Shown: positions 46,146-59,300 of the stretch, piece after piece
How the letters are laid out: each line of letters starts with the position of its first letter
Numbering within the stretch: position 1 is the first letter of the stretch
From: Amorphophallus konjac
Taxonomy: Eukaryota; Streptophyta; Magnoliopsida; Alismatales; Araceae
DNA length: 64,000 nt
Assembly (NCBI GenBank): GCA_022559845.1
Contig: CM040121.1
Span: 568,590,140-568,654,139 of the forward strand
Reading direction: 5' to 3'
Made by a program: the position numbers and the translations under genes
Notes under the pieces: model-generated
The model's database searches: none
Seen by the model: the letters and a program-made list of their open reading frames with translations, nothing else
What the model was told of the DNA's origin: nothing

Positions 46146-49100
46146 TGTGACGACCCAAGATCCGGATACCGGGAAGAACCCGATACCATTCGAATCCTGG
46201 CCCGCCGCCCACGAACCGGGAGGGCTCGGAAGGGCTAAAAGAAGTGTGGAGGTACAAAGAAATAGGAAATAAGGTAGGATAATTCAACAATTAACAGAAA
46301 TAAATAACAACTACTACAACAGAGTCCGGTCCAACCGAAAGTACAGTATAAAGTAGTAAAACGTACCACATGCCAAGTGAACACTCGGCCCGGCGAGTTG
46401 GCGACTAAGAACCTCCGCAACACTGCACCCTCAAACCTCGAGGAAGAACTGTCACACCTGAAAAGCAGGGATGAGTCTCCAAACAGAGACTCAGCAGGGG
46501 TCTCGCGGAACCCCAACCGGAAACAACGGCGGTAGCGGAAAGGAAAAATAGGTAAAACTACAGTAGGAACAGCGAACCGATGACCGGTCAAAACTCGGCA
46601 CTACAGCTACTCCTACTGTACCCGGAAAACACACCCCGATCTCACGGTCGGGGGCCACCGAACCACACTAGTACCACTTACCGAAGTAAAAACCCACGGC
46701 AATCCCGCCGTAGAGGCCTGTCTCCCAGGACACGGCCAACCTGGACACGTTGTCCAAGGTGCAACCCCGACCACCCGGTCGCGGACACCACACCAACAAG
46801 ACGTAACCTCGGTAAAGCTACTAGCACCCTGGCCACTAACTCGGAAACACCAGCCGGTCCAGAAAATCACGTCTCGCAGACGGGAAACGAACCCGAAAAC
46901 AAGAGAGTCACGTCTCACGTGACAGGAGTACTTGCTCACCAGAAGCAAGGCCGGAAGCGTCCACTAGCGTCTTAGTCCGCGCCTCAGGTGTCCCCCTCGA
47001 CCCCTGGTGGAACGGGGACACCGTACTAGTAACCACAAAATAAGTGACTAGCTGGGGTCACGCTCGTCAGCGCAGGTCCAACCTCCCCCAATCACGTGTG
47101 CACACACAGACCATACGTCCTAGGTCTGGCCCTCTGACTGGTTTTTCCCTCAGCCGGACTCTGGCTGCAAGACGTGGGGCCCTACGGAAACCAGTCTAAA
47201 AATCGTCTCTCGGGGTAGCCTCGCCACCACTCCCTGGTGGGACCACTCGCGTGTCGGAAGGCTACGACTAGTGGGGAGTCACTGATGTGACCACTCTCTA
47301 AGGAGAAACTTTGAGAAACACGCACGCACCATGTGCGAAAGTCGAGAAGAACCAAGTGGCGACTAGCCACTGGACTCTGGACGGTCCTCTAGACTCACTA
47401 AATCCAACGGTCCTTGAGTCATAAGACTCGGGGTCAAGACCGTTGAACGCAACAACGCAATGCCGTTAATATAGCCTGATCCCTAGGTCTAAAACCACGG
47501 TAGCATGAATACCGAGGTAGCTCACGAGCCGCCGAGACCATCCCCTCAAGAAGGGAACTCAAGGGACCTCCAGTCCCAGGCTGGATGATACGACTCACAG
47601 TCCAAGGGCACACACATGACCCACGCGGAAAGCAGAGAAGCATGATTCCCAAAGCAGCGTACAAGCCGCCACGCCGATTCCCCATCCCAGGGAAAGCGGG
47701 AAACCTCCAGTCTCAAGCTGGATGACTGGACTCGCAGTCCAAGGCCAAACACATGGCCCACTCGGGAATCATCCTCTAGGGAAAACTCAAGACATGCGGG
47801 AGAGACCCCACCACACACACACTGATACACGGTAACTCGATGAAGCGTAACACAAAGTCCAGAACACATGGGGTCACCCGGACCCACCACACCTACCGAC
47901 ATGCTAATCGAGGAAAATAAAACCTCCGGACACCCAAAGACACGGTCACGGAACTCCACGGGATGTTCGAGACACACACGGTCAAGGGAGGCACGATCAG
48001 CCGTGGACTACCCGCCCTGGGCTGCCCGACTGGTCACCCTCAAGATCGCGCTACCCTCCTATAGCGTGTTCAGAACAGAACGCGTTATACTCCTATAGCG
48101 CGACAAGACAGAAGGCGCTATGCCCCTGTAGCACGACAAAAAAGAACGTGTTATACATGTATAGCGCGATCAGATCATAACGCATTACCCACCTGTAGCG
48201 TGATAAGAACGAACGCGCTATACACCTATAGCGTGACAAGAACTGCCTTACTATTCATCTTCCCCGATGAACGCGCTCTATCGGGGCAGCGCGATCTCCA
48301 AGAGCGCTCCCACATAGGCGAGCGCGTTCTTAGTCCACGCCCGAAAACGGCAGAAACCACAAAGAAACCATTCCACGCCCCGTTCACCCCCAGGTGAAGG
48401 GGAAACCTTCCCCAAGCCTCTAGGCATGCATCTAAACCCCTGGATCGACCAAAAACGCCGTATAACGGGAGATCCGGCTCACACCCCAAAAATATGCATT
48501 TTACCCAAAATGCGAAAATAAATCCACTCGGCTCGCCACGGCCTACCAAACTCGCGGGAAAGGAAGTGCACGAGCTGGGGGTCCATCTCCCTACCTCCAC
48601 TGAAGATTTCGCGCCCCGAGGTCGCCGATCCACGAAGAAATCGCCAGAAACCCTCGCCGTTCCACTAACCCGCGGCCGAGCTTCACCGCGCCTCCACCGC
48701 CTCGATCCTCACCCATCCTCGCCCGTGCCTCACCCGCGCCGTCCCCGCCTCTCCTGCGCTTCGCTCCGTCGGCCGCCGGAGAGAGAGGGAGAGAGGAGAG
48801 AGCGTGAGAAGAGAGAGGGAGAGAGTGAGAACTGAGAGATGGGGAGAGAGAGAAAAAGGGGATATATATATATAGAAAAATCCGGAAATTCTGAAAAATA
48901 CAAAAAATAGAAAAATATACTCCCACGATCCTCGGAACACGCTGATCGTCGTGGTAACGTCCCGGTGTCGAAGAATGCAACGGTTCACCCTGTACGGGGT
49001 TCCGAAGGTCCGACGGACGGAAAATACGTGTAAAACTGAGAACGTAACCCGGGACCCACAAAGGCGCTCCGAAAATTCCAAAAAAATATCGGTGTGCTCC

Positions 49101-49257
49101 TCACAACACCACGGACCCAAGGAAATTCACGGGCACACCACCAACGGGTCCGACAATCTGGTATAAAAATCTGAAACCCACTTGGACACAATCCGCAACC
49201 CGCGGAAAGACGATCCGAAACCCATGGATCCAGATCCGAAAAACCCGGGGCATTACA
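46146..49257 (-). repeat. Solo LTR (3112 bp) related to the RT5 LTR, inserted in an RT5 LTR
   Basis: It starts tgtgacgacccaag and ends gggcattaca, the same termini as RT5, and is homologous along most of its length. The flanking 5-mers gctat (46141-46145) and gctac (49258-49262) are a TSD with one later change, since uninterrupted RT5 reads gctac here (about 35796). Minus-strand TATA is near 48862. Its hairpin array (48050-48330) is built on tatagcgc arms instead of tagcggtc although both flanks of the array are homologous to RT5. Confidence 0.88.
48050..48330. repeat. tatagcgc hairpin array of the RT5-like solo LTR
   Basis: Units about 35-40 nt apart have arms atagcgc and gcgctat or variants; the best is 48095-48121 with a 13-nt spacer. 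About six units are visible. It occupies the position of the tagcggtc array in RT5. Confidence 0.8.
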
Positions 49258-49892
49258 GCTACGACTAGTGGGAGGTCACTAAAAGTGAACAAGAAAAGCC
49301 ACTCACGCACCCATCGCGAGTAACACGGAGTGCCATGTGGCACGACGCCACCAGACTCTGGACAGCCCACTAGACCTACTAAATGCAACGGTCCTTGAGT
49401 CACGCGACTCGGGGTCAAGACCATCGTACAGGGACAGTTCCACGCCGTCAATCTAGCCTATCCCTAGGTATATAACATGGTAACACGAATGCTAAGGCAG
49501 CTCACAAGCCGCCAGATGAAACTCTTGTCCAAGGGGCACACGGAAAGCCTCCAGCCCAAGGCTGGTTAACTGGACTCACAATCCAAGGCCACACACACGG
49601 CCCACTCGGAAACCACCTTCCGGAGACACCCATGACGTGCGGGGAAGACCCACCGCACTCATACCGATACACGGTGACTCGATCTAGCGAGCGCACGAAG
49701 CCCGAAACACATGGGGTCACCCGGACCCTCCGAACCCACATGCACGCTAATCGAGGTAACATGGTATCTCCAGCCACCCAAAAATACGGTCACAAAACCA
49801 ACGGGGTATCCGGGACACTCACGAGGCCAAAGGTCAACCACTGGGTCGGAGACCAACACGATGCTAAACGGACACAGTGAACCCGAAAAACC

Positions 49893-50265
49893 ACCTAGCG
49901 GTCTACCCCTGGACCGCTAAGGCCAGCCTAGCGGTCTACCCCTGAACCGCTAAGCTCCAGGAACTCGCAAACCCCTAGCGGTCACTTCTCGGACCGCTAA
50001 GCAGAGTGGCGGTCTTTTGCCTGACCGCGAGGCAACGCCTAGCGGTGTGTCGCAATACCGCTACCCCACCGACCTCGAACGACTCCAAAGTAGAAAACTA
50101 TCTAGCCTTGATCGCTATCGCGAGCCTGGCGGTCTACCCCTGGACCGCTAAGCCCCACAGGTGGTCTATCGTGAGACCGCTAAACCAACCGACATAACGG
50201 ACCCCCTAGCGGTCTCCACATGGCCGCTAGCACGCTAGCGGTCACTAGAATGACCGCTAGATCGT
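49893..50265. repeat. tagcggtc hairpin array in RT5 5' LTR
   Basis: Second copy of the array at 36455-36790, with the first 24-mer unit (8-nt arms, 8-nt spacer) intact and others altered in arm or spacer bases. Confidence 0.88.
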
Positions 50266-50883
50266 CCCGAGCCCGAAAACAACGGAAACGGCGGGAAACC
50301 CCATTCCACGCCCCGTTCACACCCATGTGAAGGGGAAAATAAGGGGAAACTAGTCCCCAACCTCTCTAGCACCGAGATGACCCATTTAAACCCCAAAAAT
50401 GCAATCGAAACGCGAAATCCGACTCACACCCCAAAATCATGTATTTTCCCCAAAATGCGAAAATAAACTCGCTCGACTCGCTACGACCTACAAAACTCGC
50501 GGGAAAGGAAGTACACGAGCTGGGGGTCCATCTCCCTATCTCCACCGAAGATTTCGCGCGCCGTAGACGCCGATCCACGAAGAAAACGCCATTAAACCCT
50601 CGCCAGCTCGCGATCCCACGAACCGCCTCCACCATCGCGATCCTCGCTCCATCCTCGTCGCTCCACGCCCCACTATCCTCGCTGCCTCGCCCATGTCCAC
50701 CTCTATCGACCGCCGGAGAAGATAGGGAGAGAGGAGAGAGCGTGAGAAGAGAGAGGGAGGGAAGAGAGAAATGAGAGATGGGGAGAGAGAGAAAAATGGA
50801 GGTTAATATATATAGAAAATTTAAAAATTCCAGAAATTTAGAAAAATACGAAAAGTTACCTCTGTGATCCTCGGGAAGAGGAC

Positions 50884-53800
50884 TGTCACGCCCCGAACAA
50901 GGCGGAAATATCAGGACGTACAGTCAGAGGCAAGCAGGAAAGAGAGAGAACTAATCTAAATACACAAGTGCTATGGAAAGGAAATACTAAATGATCATTA
51001 ACAACCAAACTGATACAGTAATCTCAAAGGCAACTTAATACAACATGGAATAACAACCACTAAGACTCAACAACAAACTGAAACTAAATGATCTCCAAAC
51101 ACAACTAACAATAAGCACACCGCTAACATACTAGAACTGATACACTCAAGACATCACTCCTGCCCTTCCCCGTCGGTAAGCGCGTCACCTGAGAAGCCTG
51201 GAAAGGGGGAAACAACGGGGTGTGAGCTGACGCTCAGTAGGAAATAACAGACATGTATAAGTGATTAACAGTTTAATTATATTTTCAAAATATCATGCTA
51301 CAAACGATAATGCGATAAACAATGGTAATAACGAGATCTTGCAAGGTCAAGAAATATACAATTGATAATGATTATCAAGGATAACAAATACAAGAATTTA
51401 CAACAGGAGATATAACAAGAGATATAACAATGATATAGTAATAGGGAATTGGCCAACAAGCAAGTAATTTAAACATTAACCAAGTATGATCAAGTAACAA
51501 GTAACAAGATACTTTTGTCATAGACGCCAACACTCAGGCAAGTACTTCGGTGCAATGCCCCACCTTGTCATTAACATCCCATGGGCTCACTAACTTTCGG
51601 GCGCTCTCCCCAGGACCAGATCGGGCCCTTATGATGCGATGACATTGATTTACTGGGCCCAACGTCCCATCCGTCCAGACATTCAATCAATTTTAATGGC
51701 CAATTAATCAGAGGAATTTCTGTCATAAGTTCAGATTTAAAGGACTAACCTTGTCCTTGGATTCAAGAGTACAAACACGGTGAAACTCATCTCCAAGAGA
51801 TGTGCGGTCGTAACAGAGCCGCTCCATGGATATATACGGTTCATACAGAACCGTACGTACAGGAACTGGACTGAAACTCAGCCCGTGAAGTCAAGAAAAG
51901 AACGGCTGACAGTAGGCCGCCCTAAGGTAAGAACGGTGCAATATGGGCCGCTCATGTCCAGAAGACATTAAGGCCCAAGAACGATATATACGGTCCATAC
52001 TGAGCCGTATAAAGATATACGGTCACGATCGGGCCGCCTAAGAGGTTATGCGGTCACATGATAACTGCGCATGCCTCTCGTCGTCCGATTTGATCCAAGA
52101 CTTAAACCAGTGGTTTAAGCTCAAAAAACAGGGTATGCTGGTGTTAAACAGATTCTAATCATGATTATAATGATGTTCTGAGATGACGGTAAGACCGCCG
52201 GATAGAGTTTCCGGGGGTAGAACCGAAACTAGCACGCTAATCGGCCAATCGGCTTCGCGTGAAGTGGGAAAGTTAAACATGATGTTCTACTGTAGTACAG
52301 CAGTAACCAGCAAGTTAACAGTCATATTAATCCTAATGCCAAGCTAATTTAACAGGGATTAGGTTATATATTAATCCAAGATGCCAAGAAAACAATTTAA
52401 GATGATAACGAGTTCGCGTAAGTCGCATAGGCACGAATGACAAGCAATAATCAGAAATTTAGTTGCATATTTAAACAGTTATTAAATGGTTTCTATTTCA
52501 CCAATTACCCATAATGACATGCAAATGAATGCATTAGAACATAAATTAAGTCACTCTCTGTGGGGATAAACGGTTCTATATGGACCGTACAACTTACTGG
52601 GCATTCCGGGGCCGAACAGGGGTCACTCTGTGACACAGGGAGATGGATGGTTCCTCAGGGGCCGTCCATGGGTTTCTAATTATAAATTGTCATTATGACA
52701 CTAAAATGGATGCATCATAATAATTACTAAGTCAATTACTGGGTAGATAAACGGTTGCTAAAGGGCCGTACATCTACTGGGCTGAACAGGGGGCGAACGG
52801 GCTTCAAACAGGCCTCAGGGAGTTGGGCGGCTCTCCCTTGGCCGCCCAAGGAGTTGGGCGGCTCTGTCTGGGCCGCCCAAGGGGTTGGGCGGTCCTGGGA
52901 GGGCCGCCCATCCCTGGGTTGTGCGGCCAGAGCAGGGCCGTTTAGGGATATGTGGTCCAGTCTGGACCTTTCATCCAGATATGTGGTTCCTGACGAACCG
53001 TTCATCCTGGGATGAGTGGTTCCTGAAAAACCGTTCAACTAGGGGCATGCTAGGGTCAAAATTGGTCAAAGGTGGGCTGGAGTTGGACGGTCTATCGTAA
53101 GACCGCCCATCTCTGGGTCGTCTCCGGTCATCCCTGCCGCGTCCGGTGAACGCCGGGAACTAGGGTTTGGATAGGGTTACACTAAAATGATCATAACTAA
53201 TGCAATTGGACTCCAAATAAGGGGATTTTGGTATCAATGGAAAGCTAATACAAAACTCTACCTATCTGCAAGGTCAATTTCATGATCAATTACTGGAATC
53301 GAGATCTATTAAGGCAAGAACACAAGAAACCCTAATTCTGACATGCTGTGACTAAAACGTTAAATTCTCTCTACATACAGAATGGAATTTGGGGCTTCTT
53401 GGCTCAAATGAAAGCTACTTCGATGGTGAATCCAACCATATAATATATGGTTCATGTGGATCAAGATTAATACTTCGAAATCATAAATCACTTCGGATGA
53501 ACACATCAAACTAGGTCTAAAACATGCTGTTACTATAAACAGAAATTCTCTACACATGCTTCATGAAACATAGGGCTTTCTACGTTAAATGAAAGCTAAC
53601 ATCATGCTTATCATATCATATAAGTTAATTTAAGTTTGGTCTGTTACACCTACCTCAATCGGAGATTGAAAAACGAGCTAGATATGAAGAACGAACTAGA
53701 ATACCCTTCAGAAAAGCCTCGACTGCTCTCTACACACCTGATAACAGTTGGGGCTTTCAGTCCCAATGGATAGATCTCGTCGAGAGGATCAATTTCCTAT

Positions 53801-54508
53801 ACTCATGATCGAGTTTTGGTTAAGAATGCCTACCTTAATTGAAGAAATAAGGGAGGAAGATGGAAGTCGACGGCCTGCCGACACACCTACAAAGATCGCC
53901 GGAATTCTCCCCAGATCTGGATCCTCTGTCGACACCACAGCAACCAAACGAAAGAGGACTCGTAGAGCTTTCTATGTATAGCTCATAGGCCTTCTGGAGA
54001 GTTCTGTGCTGGGAGTATTCGGCCGTGGAAGAGACGTGTTAGAAACGGCGCCGTGATTGTTGACTTGAGCAAACTCGGCCGAGAGCGCCGCCTAGGGTTA
54101 GGGTTTCGCTAAATTTATTGGGGGCTTTTGATCCTCAGATCCTCACCGTTCATTTGGCTCTGGTTTGAGCTCATTTGGTCGAGTATCAAGCCCTAATTTC
54201 GTGTTTTAATCCAAGATTAGGTTTGGGTCAAAAAGTGTGTAATTAAGGGCTTAATCTCTAAATAGATCTCACCACAGATTTTTAATGACCTAAAGCCAGA
54301 AGACAAAATTGCAATCTACATCGACCTTAACCTGTTTACTATTTTTCTGGATTTTTATAAGGTGGTCGAAAATATCACTATTCTATTTCTAAGGAATTAA
54401 TATTAATAAATCCAAAATTCAATTATTAAATCCATAAAAATGCAAATTCTTAATTAACAAGAGCTAAATAAATATATTAAATCTAATAAAATAATTCGGG
54501 GTCTTACA
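50884..54508 (-). repeat. 3' LTR of TekE
   Basis: On the minus strand the LTR opens TGTAAGACCCCG and ends GGGGCGTGACA. A TATA-like ttataaaaa is at about 54352-54361. Four degenerate units about 175-180 bp apart (near 53219, 53390, 53571 and 53750) share an aatgaaagct core. Hairpins occur at 51800-52060 and 52565-53110, for example 51835-51855 with 8-nt arms tacggttc and gaaccgta. Confidence 0.95.
51800..53110. repeat. Two hairpin clusters in TekE 3' LTR
   Basis: Cluster one (51800-52060) uses acggtt/aaccgt and gcggtc-type arms. Cluster two (52565-53110) uses tgggcggc/gccgccca, tggacgg and gtggttc arms. About a dozen units of 20-26 nt are visible. The 5' LTR copies are at 60217-60480 and 60983-61530. 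Several units differ between the two LTRs in arm bases (for example near 52850 against 61268). Confidence 0.85.
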
Positions 54509-54520
54509 CCCTCCCCTACT
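54509..54520 (-). promoter_or_regulatory. Polypurine tract of TekE
   Basis: The minus strand reads agtaggggaggg directly before the 3' LTR. Confidence 0.88.
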
Positions 54521-54584
54521 TAAAGGAATTTGATCCTCCAAATTCACTGCACTAACACTGCGAGTAGGGATAGAGATCGCTCAC

Positions 54585-56519
54585 CTAGAATAAGTCGGGA
54601 TACCGCTTCCGCATAGTCTCTTCAGACTCCCACGTAGCTTCTTCGGTCCCACGCCGACTCCACTGAATCTTGACCATCGGTATTGAACGATTCCGGAGTT
54701 GCTGTTGCTTCCGGTCCAGAACCTTTATCGGTCTTTCCTCGTAGGTCAGATCCTCCTTCAGCTCAAAATCCACATGCTGTATAACATGAGTGGGGTCGTA
54801 CACATACTTCCGTAACATAGAAATATGGAAGACGTTGTGCACGCTAGACAATTGAGGCGGTAAGGCCAGCCTATATGCCACCTCTCCCACTCTATCTAGA
54901 ATCTCGAATGGACCAATGTATCTCGGACTCAGCTTGCCATGAATGCCAAATCTTCGGATCTCTCTCGTCGGAGAGACCTTTAAGAATACATGCTCGCCAA
55001 CCTGAAATTTCAATGCTCTCCTCCTGTTGTCGGCATAGCTCTTCTGTCTTGATTGAGCCACTTGTAACCGGTCCCGAATAATGCGGATGTTCTGTGAAGA
55101 TTCCGAGACAAGATCCGGTCCAAGCCACTGTTTCTCACCTACCTCGTCCCAACACAACGGGGAACGACAACTTCTGCCATACAAGGCTTCAAATGGAGCC
55201 ATCTGGATACTAGACTGATAGCTGTTATTGTAGGCGAATTCAATTAGGGCCAAATGCTCATTCCAAGTACCACCAAAGTCAATCATACATGCTCGCAGCA
55301 TATCTTCCACTATCTGATTGGTTCTCTCTGTCTGTCCATCTGTCTGCGGATGAAATGACGTGCTGAAATTCAGACGAGTACCCAAAGACTCTTGCAGTCC
55401 CTTCCAGAAATGAGAAGTGAATCTAGGGTCTCGATCAGATACTATATTCACTGGAATACCATGCAACCTCACCACTTCCTTCAAATACAAAGCTGCTAGA
55501 ACATCAACTGTCCATTTAGATTTAATGGACAAGAAATGGGCTGACTTTGTCAGTCGATCAACAATCACCCAAATTGCATCAAATCCACCATGAGTTCTAG
55601 GCATACCCATGATGAAATCCATGCCAATACTCTCCCACTTCCATTGGGGTATGTCGAGTGGTTTCAATTTCCCTGCCGGTCTGAAGTGCTCAGCTTTAAC
55701 TTGTTGGCAAACTAAGCATTTACTTACGAAGTCAGCGATTTCCCTCTTCATATTCATCCACCAAAAGGATCGCTTCAAATCTCTGTACATCTTAGTGCCT
55801 CCGGGATGAATGGTGTATCTGGATCTATGAGCTTCTTCAAGAATCTTGTTCTTTACTGTAGCTTCATCAGGTACACAAGTTCTGCCTTTAAATAATAATC
55901 TACCATCATCAGCCAACCCGAAATCAGGTCTGCTGCTCAAGCTTCCCTTGATCTGTACCAGCTCGGGATCATTATCTTGCAAGGACTTGATCTCCATCAA
56001 TAATTCAGGTTTAAGTTGAATCTGAGCAATCAAAACCCGATCATTGTCAATATTAAGATCCAGACTAGATAACTGTTCCAGTAACTTCCATTCTTGCAAC
56101 ATGAGACTTGACAATCTAGCTACTGGCCTCCGGCTTAATGCGTCTGCCACGACATTGCCTTTGCCGGGGTGATATTCAATAGAAAAGTCGAAGTCCTTCA
56201 AATACTCCAACCATCTGCGCTGCCGCATATTGAGTTCCTTCTGAGAGAATAAATACTTCAAGCTCTTGTGGTCTGAAAATACCGTGAAAGATTCTCCATA
56301 CAGGTAGTGCCTCCAAATCTTCAAAGCAAAGACGACTGCTGCAAGTTCCAAATCATGAACAGGATAATTCTCCTCGTACTTCTTCAACTGCCTAGAAGAG
56401 TAGGCAATCACCTTCCCATGCTGCATAAGTACACAGCCTAAGCCAATTCCTGAAGCATCAGTATAAATGACAAATCCTCCTTCACCAGAAGGTAAAGCCA
56501 ATATAGGTGTAGTAGTCAA
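54585..56519 (-). pseudogene. pol: TekE pol, 3' portion: RNase H, integrase, chromodomain-like tail
   Basis: 644 codons stay open. RNase H occupies about residues 15-130 with TDAS (D21), E58, SDHK (D83) and DALSR (D126). The integrase zinc-binding H231, H238, C268 and C271 are all present. The integrase core has D301 (MDFIMG), D362 (SDRDPRF) and E398 (TDGQTERTNQ). The GPFEIL region follows at about residue 540. The last 60 residues (YEERPIKVLD to ATWESEETMRKRYPDLF) fit the chromodomain seen in Tekay integrases. This part would cut RNA from the hybrid, insert the DNA and target it to marked chromatin. The frame is cut from the upstream reverse transcriptase by a one-base loss near 56580, so the start Met is not a true start. 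Confidence 0.93.
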
Positions 56520-56527
56520 ACAATCCT

Positions 56528-56995
56528 TTAGAGTCTGAAAGCTTCGCTGGCAATCGTCTGACCAATCAAACTTTTCTCCTTGCGGGTTAACCTTGTCATA
56601 GGTACCGCAATCTTAGAGAAATCCTGGATAAACCTTCGATAATAACCTGCCAGGCCAAGAAAACTTCTAACTTCCGTCACACTGGTAGGCTGCTCCCAAT
56701 TCTTCACTGCCTCAACCTTCGAAGGATCCACAGAAATACCTTCATTGGTGATAATATGTCCGAGAAAGGACACTTCTTGCAACCAGAATTCACACTTACT
56801 AAACTTGGCATAAAGTTGATGATCTCTCAATAACTGCAATGCCATCATCAGATGTTCAGCATGCTCCACTTCACTCTTGGAATAGATCAAGATGTCATCA
56901 ATAAATACCACGACCCATTGGTCAAGATAGGGCCGAAATACATTGTTCATCAATTGCATGAAAGCTGCCGGAGCATTCGTTAGACCAAAAGGCAT
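56528..56995 (-). pseudogene. pol: TekE pol, middle portion: reverse transcriptase palm and thumb
   Basis: The fragment runs from [12 protein letters not shown] through [11 protein letters not shown] (catalytic D33, D34) to [13 protein letters not shown]. Its last codons are out of frame: near 56580 the sequence for TRKGEKFDW has lost one G, and the frame ends at a false stop at 56528. At the other end, sequence encoding [14 protein letters not shown] precedes the Met but is disconnected from upstream pol by a deletion near 57045. The catalytic motif itself is intact. Confidence 0.92.
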
Positions 56996-57038
56996 AACGA
57001 CAAATTCGAAATGACCATACCTGCTGCGAAAAGCTGAT

Positions 57039-58949
57039 TTAAAGATATCCAGATCGAAGATCGATCTTAGAGAAATATTGAGCTCCCGCTATCTGGTCAA
57101 ATAACTCATCAATCCTCGACAGTGGATATTTATTCTTGACAGTCAACTGGTTTAACTGCCGATAATCGATGCATAATCTCATCGAGCCATCTTTCTTCCG
57201 AACAAACAATACAGGGGCTCCCCACGGAGACGTACTAGGACGAATAAAGCCCTTCTCGAGTAACTCCATCAACTGTTGCTTCAACTCCCTCAGTTCCGCA
57301 GGAGACATACGGTAAGGAGCCTTGGAAATAGGAGATGTGCCCGGAAAGAGGTCAATAGAGAAGATAACTTCCCGCTCAGGAGGAAGTCCTGGTAATTCCT
57401 CTGGAAAGACATCAGAAAAATCTCGGACAATAGGAATGTCCTTGATCTCAATCTGCTGCTCAGGGGTTGCACAGATAAAGGCTAGAAAAGCCTCACATCC
57501 TCGCCTCATCAGCTTATCAGCTCGAAGAGCCGAAATAAGCGGTACGGAGTTATGGTGCTTAACTCCCACAAAAGAAAGTCCAGGGTGTCTAGTAAAAGAC
57601 ACAGAGCTAGAACTGCAGTGAACGTCAACCTCATGTCGAGCCAACCAATCTGCTCCTAGGATTACATCATAATCCTTCATATCTATGCAAATTAAATCAG
57701 CTGGAAAGTTCTGCTCACCAATCAAAACCTTACTAGAAGGATAGAAATGCTGGATTGCTGTTCTAGTGCCAATAGGGGTTGAAATCTCTAACGGAGTATC
57801 CATCATAACCGGTTCCATAGCTAATGACTTAGCAAAACTCCGAGAAATAAAGGAATGTGTTGCACCAGTATCAAAAAGAACAAATGCTGGCTTGTCGAGT
57901 ATAATAAGAGTACCTTCGACGAGTCCACCATCTTCGGTTGTTTCCGCTTCTTCTGCATACAAAGCTTGGAGCTTCCCTTGCGGCTTCTTGAAGACTTGCG
58001 GTTTTGCCGGTGTTGCTTGCTCCGCTATCAAAGGACAGTTGGGGATACGGTGCTCTTTGCTTCCACATCGCAAACAGGCGCCCAGCTTGCGCCAGCATTC
58101 CTCCACCTTGTGACCTAGACGATCACAATACCTGCATACGCCCTTAAACGGAACAATAGGGCCAGGCTTCTTATCTTCATACTTCGGCATCTTACCTTTC
58201 CACGATCCGGACCCGCTCCATGAACTAGGTCCACTAACAGGCCTCTTCTTGATATACCCGAGTTTGATAATCCGGGAACCCGTAGGTTGCTCCTTCTTCG
58301 CACCGCTTCCACGGATTCTCTCCGTCATTTCGAGGGTATCTTCCAAAACTTGAGCCTTTCTCACCATCTCGGAATAAGTGGAAATCTCCATTGGTGCCAG
58401 TTGGTTGATATAATGCAGCTTCAGTCCGTTGAGAAAACGCTTCGCCTTCATTTTCTCGGTGGAAATAAGGTGTATAGCATATCGAGAAAGCCGTGCAAAT
58501 TGAGCCTCATACTCCGCCACGGACAAACCTCGTTGCTTCAAAGCCGCGAACTCTGCCGCTTTCTTCTCTTGCACTCGGTCAGAAAAATACTTGCCGTTGA
58601 AAAATTCCTCGAACTCTTCCCACGTAACCTGATGATCACCGAGAGTCGCCTTGATAGAATCCCACCAAGTACGTGCATCACGCTCCAATTGAAATGTCAA
58701 GAGAAGGACACGCTCCTGGTTGGTGCATTGCATAACTTCAAATATCCTCCCCATCTCGTCTAGCCAGTGCTCGGCTTGGTCGGGGTCGGTCGAACCCGCG
58801 AATCGAGGCCGGTTCATCCCGCGAAAGTTCCGGTATAGATCACCGGTGCCATGTGGTGCCGCTCCTGCCTGAGCCACTTGCTGAAGGGCCTGGGTAAGGC
58901 CTTGAACCGTGCGCTGCAGGTTCCTCCATTCGGCGCGATCAGCTGCCAT
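57039..58949 (-). pseudogene. gag-pol: TekE gag, protease and start of reverse transcriptase
   Basis: 636 codons open from ATG 58949. A capsid-type Gag domain lies at about residues 60-205 (WWDSIK, W110 [15 protein letters not shown]). Two zinc knuckles CX2CX4HX4C are at 272-285 and 292-305. The retropepsin active site is FDTGATHSF (D360). Reverse transcriptase begins after residue 540 ([23 protein letters not shown], then the motif A Asp in KIDLRSGY). The frame stops right after RSGY because about 29 nt (roughly ten codons plus a frame change, inferred from the family pattern) are missing near 57045. Gag and protease look functional in sequence; the fused reverse transcriptase does not. Protease and pol share one frame with gag, as is common in chromoviruses. 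Confidence 0.94.
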
Positions 58950-59280
58950 CTACACGAGAAATAGATTACTTAGGTTTAATCAAGATAGATAATTACACGA
59001 TTGAGAAACGAACTTAACCCAAGTTTCTACCCATTCTCACCAGGTCAGGTCCTAGACTTTAACAAGATTAGGGGTCTAATGCACCTAGACACGACCAAAA
59101 CTCGGTACCTGGCGGAGATAACCGGTCCGAAGACCACTCGCGCAAGTATGCGACCTTCCGATAGGCGTAGCCTAACGTTCGGACAACATCTTTTGATATA
59201 CCGGGTTATTGGGATGCCATGCAAGAACTTAGAAAACCTAGAACTTAAGAACTTAAGAAAACCTAGGAATGTGAAACCTA
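58950..59280 (-). other. TekE leader between PBS and gag
   Basis: About 330 bp of untranslated leader on the minus strand. A short plus-strand open frame here is not supported by any motif. Confidence 0.8.
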
Positions 59281-59293
59281 GGCTCTGATACCA
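59281..59293 (-). promoter_or_regulatory. Primer binding site of TekE (initiator-Met tRNA)
   Basis: The minus strand reads tggtatcagagcc, starting a few bases inside the 5' LTR. Confidence 0.92.
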
Positions 59294-59300
59294 ACTAAAC

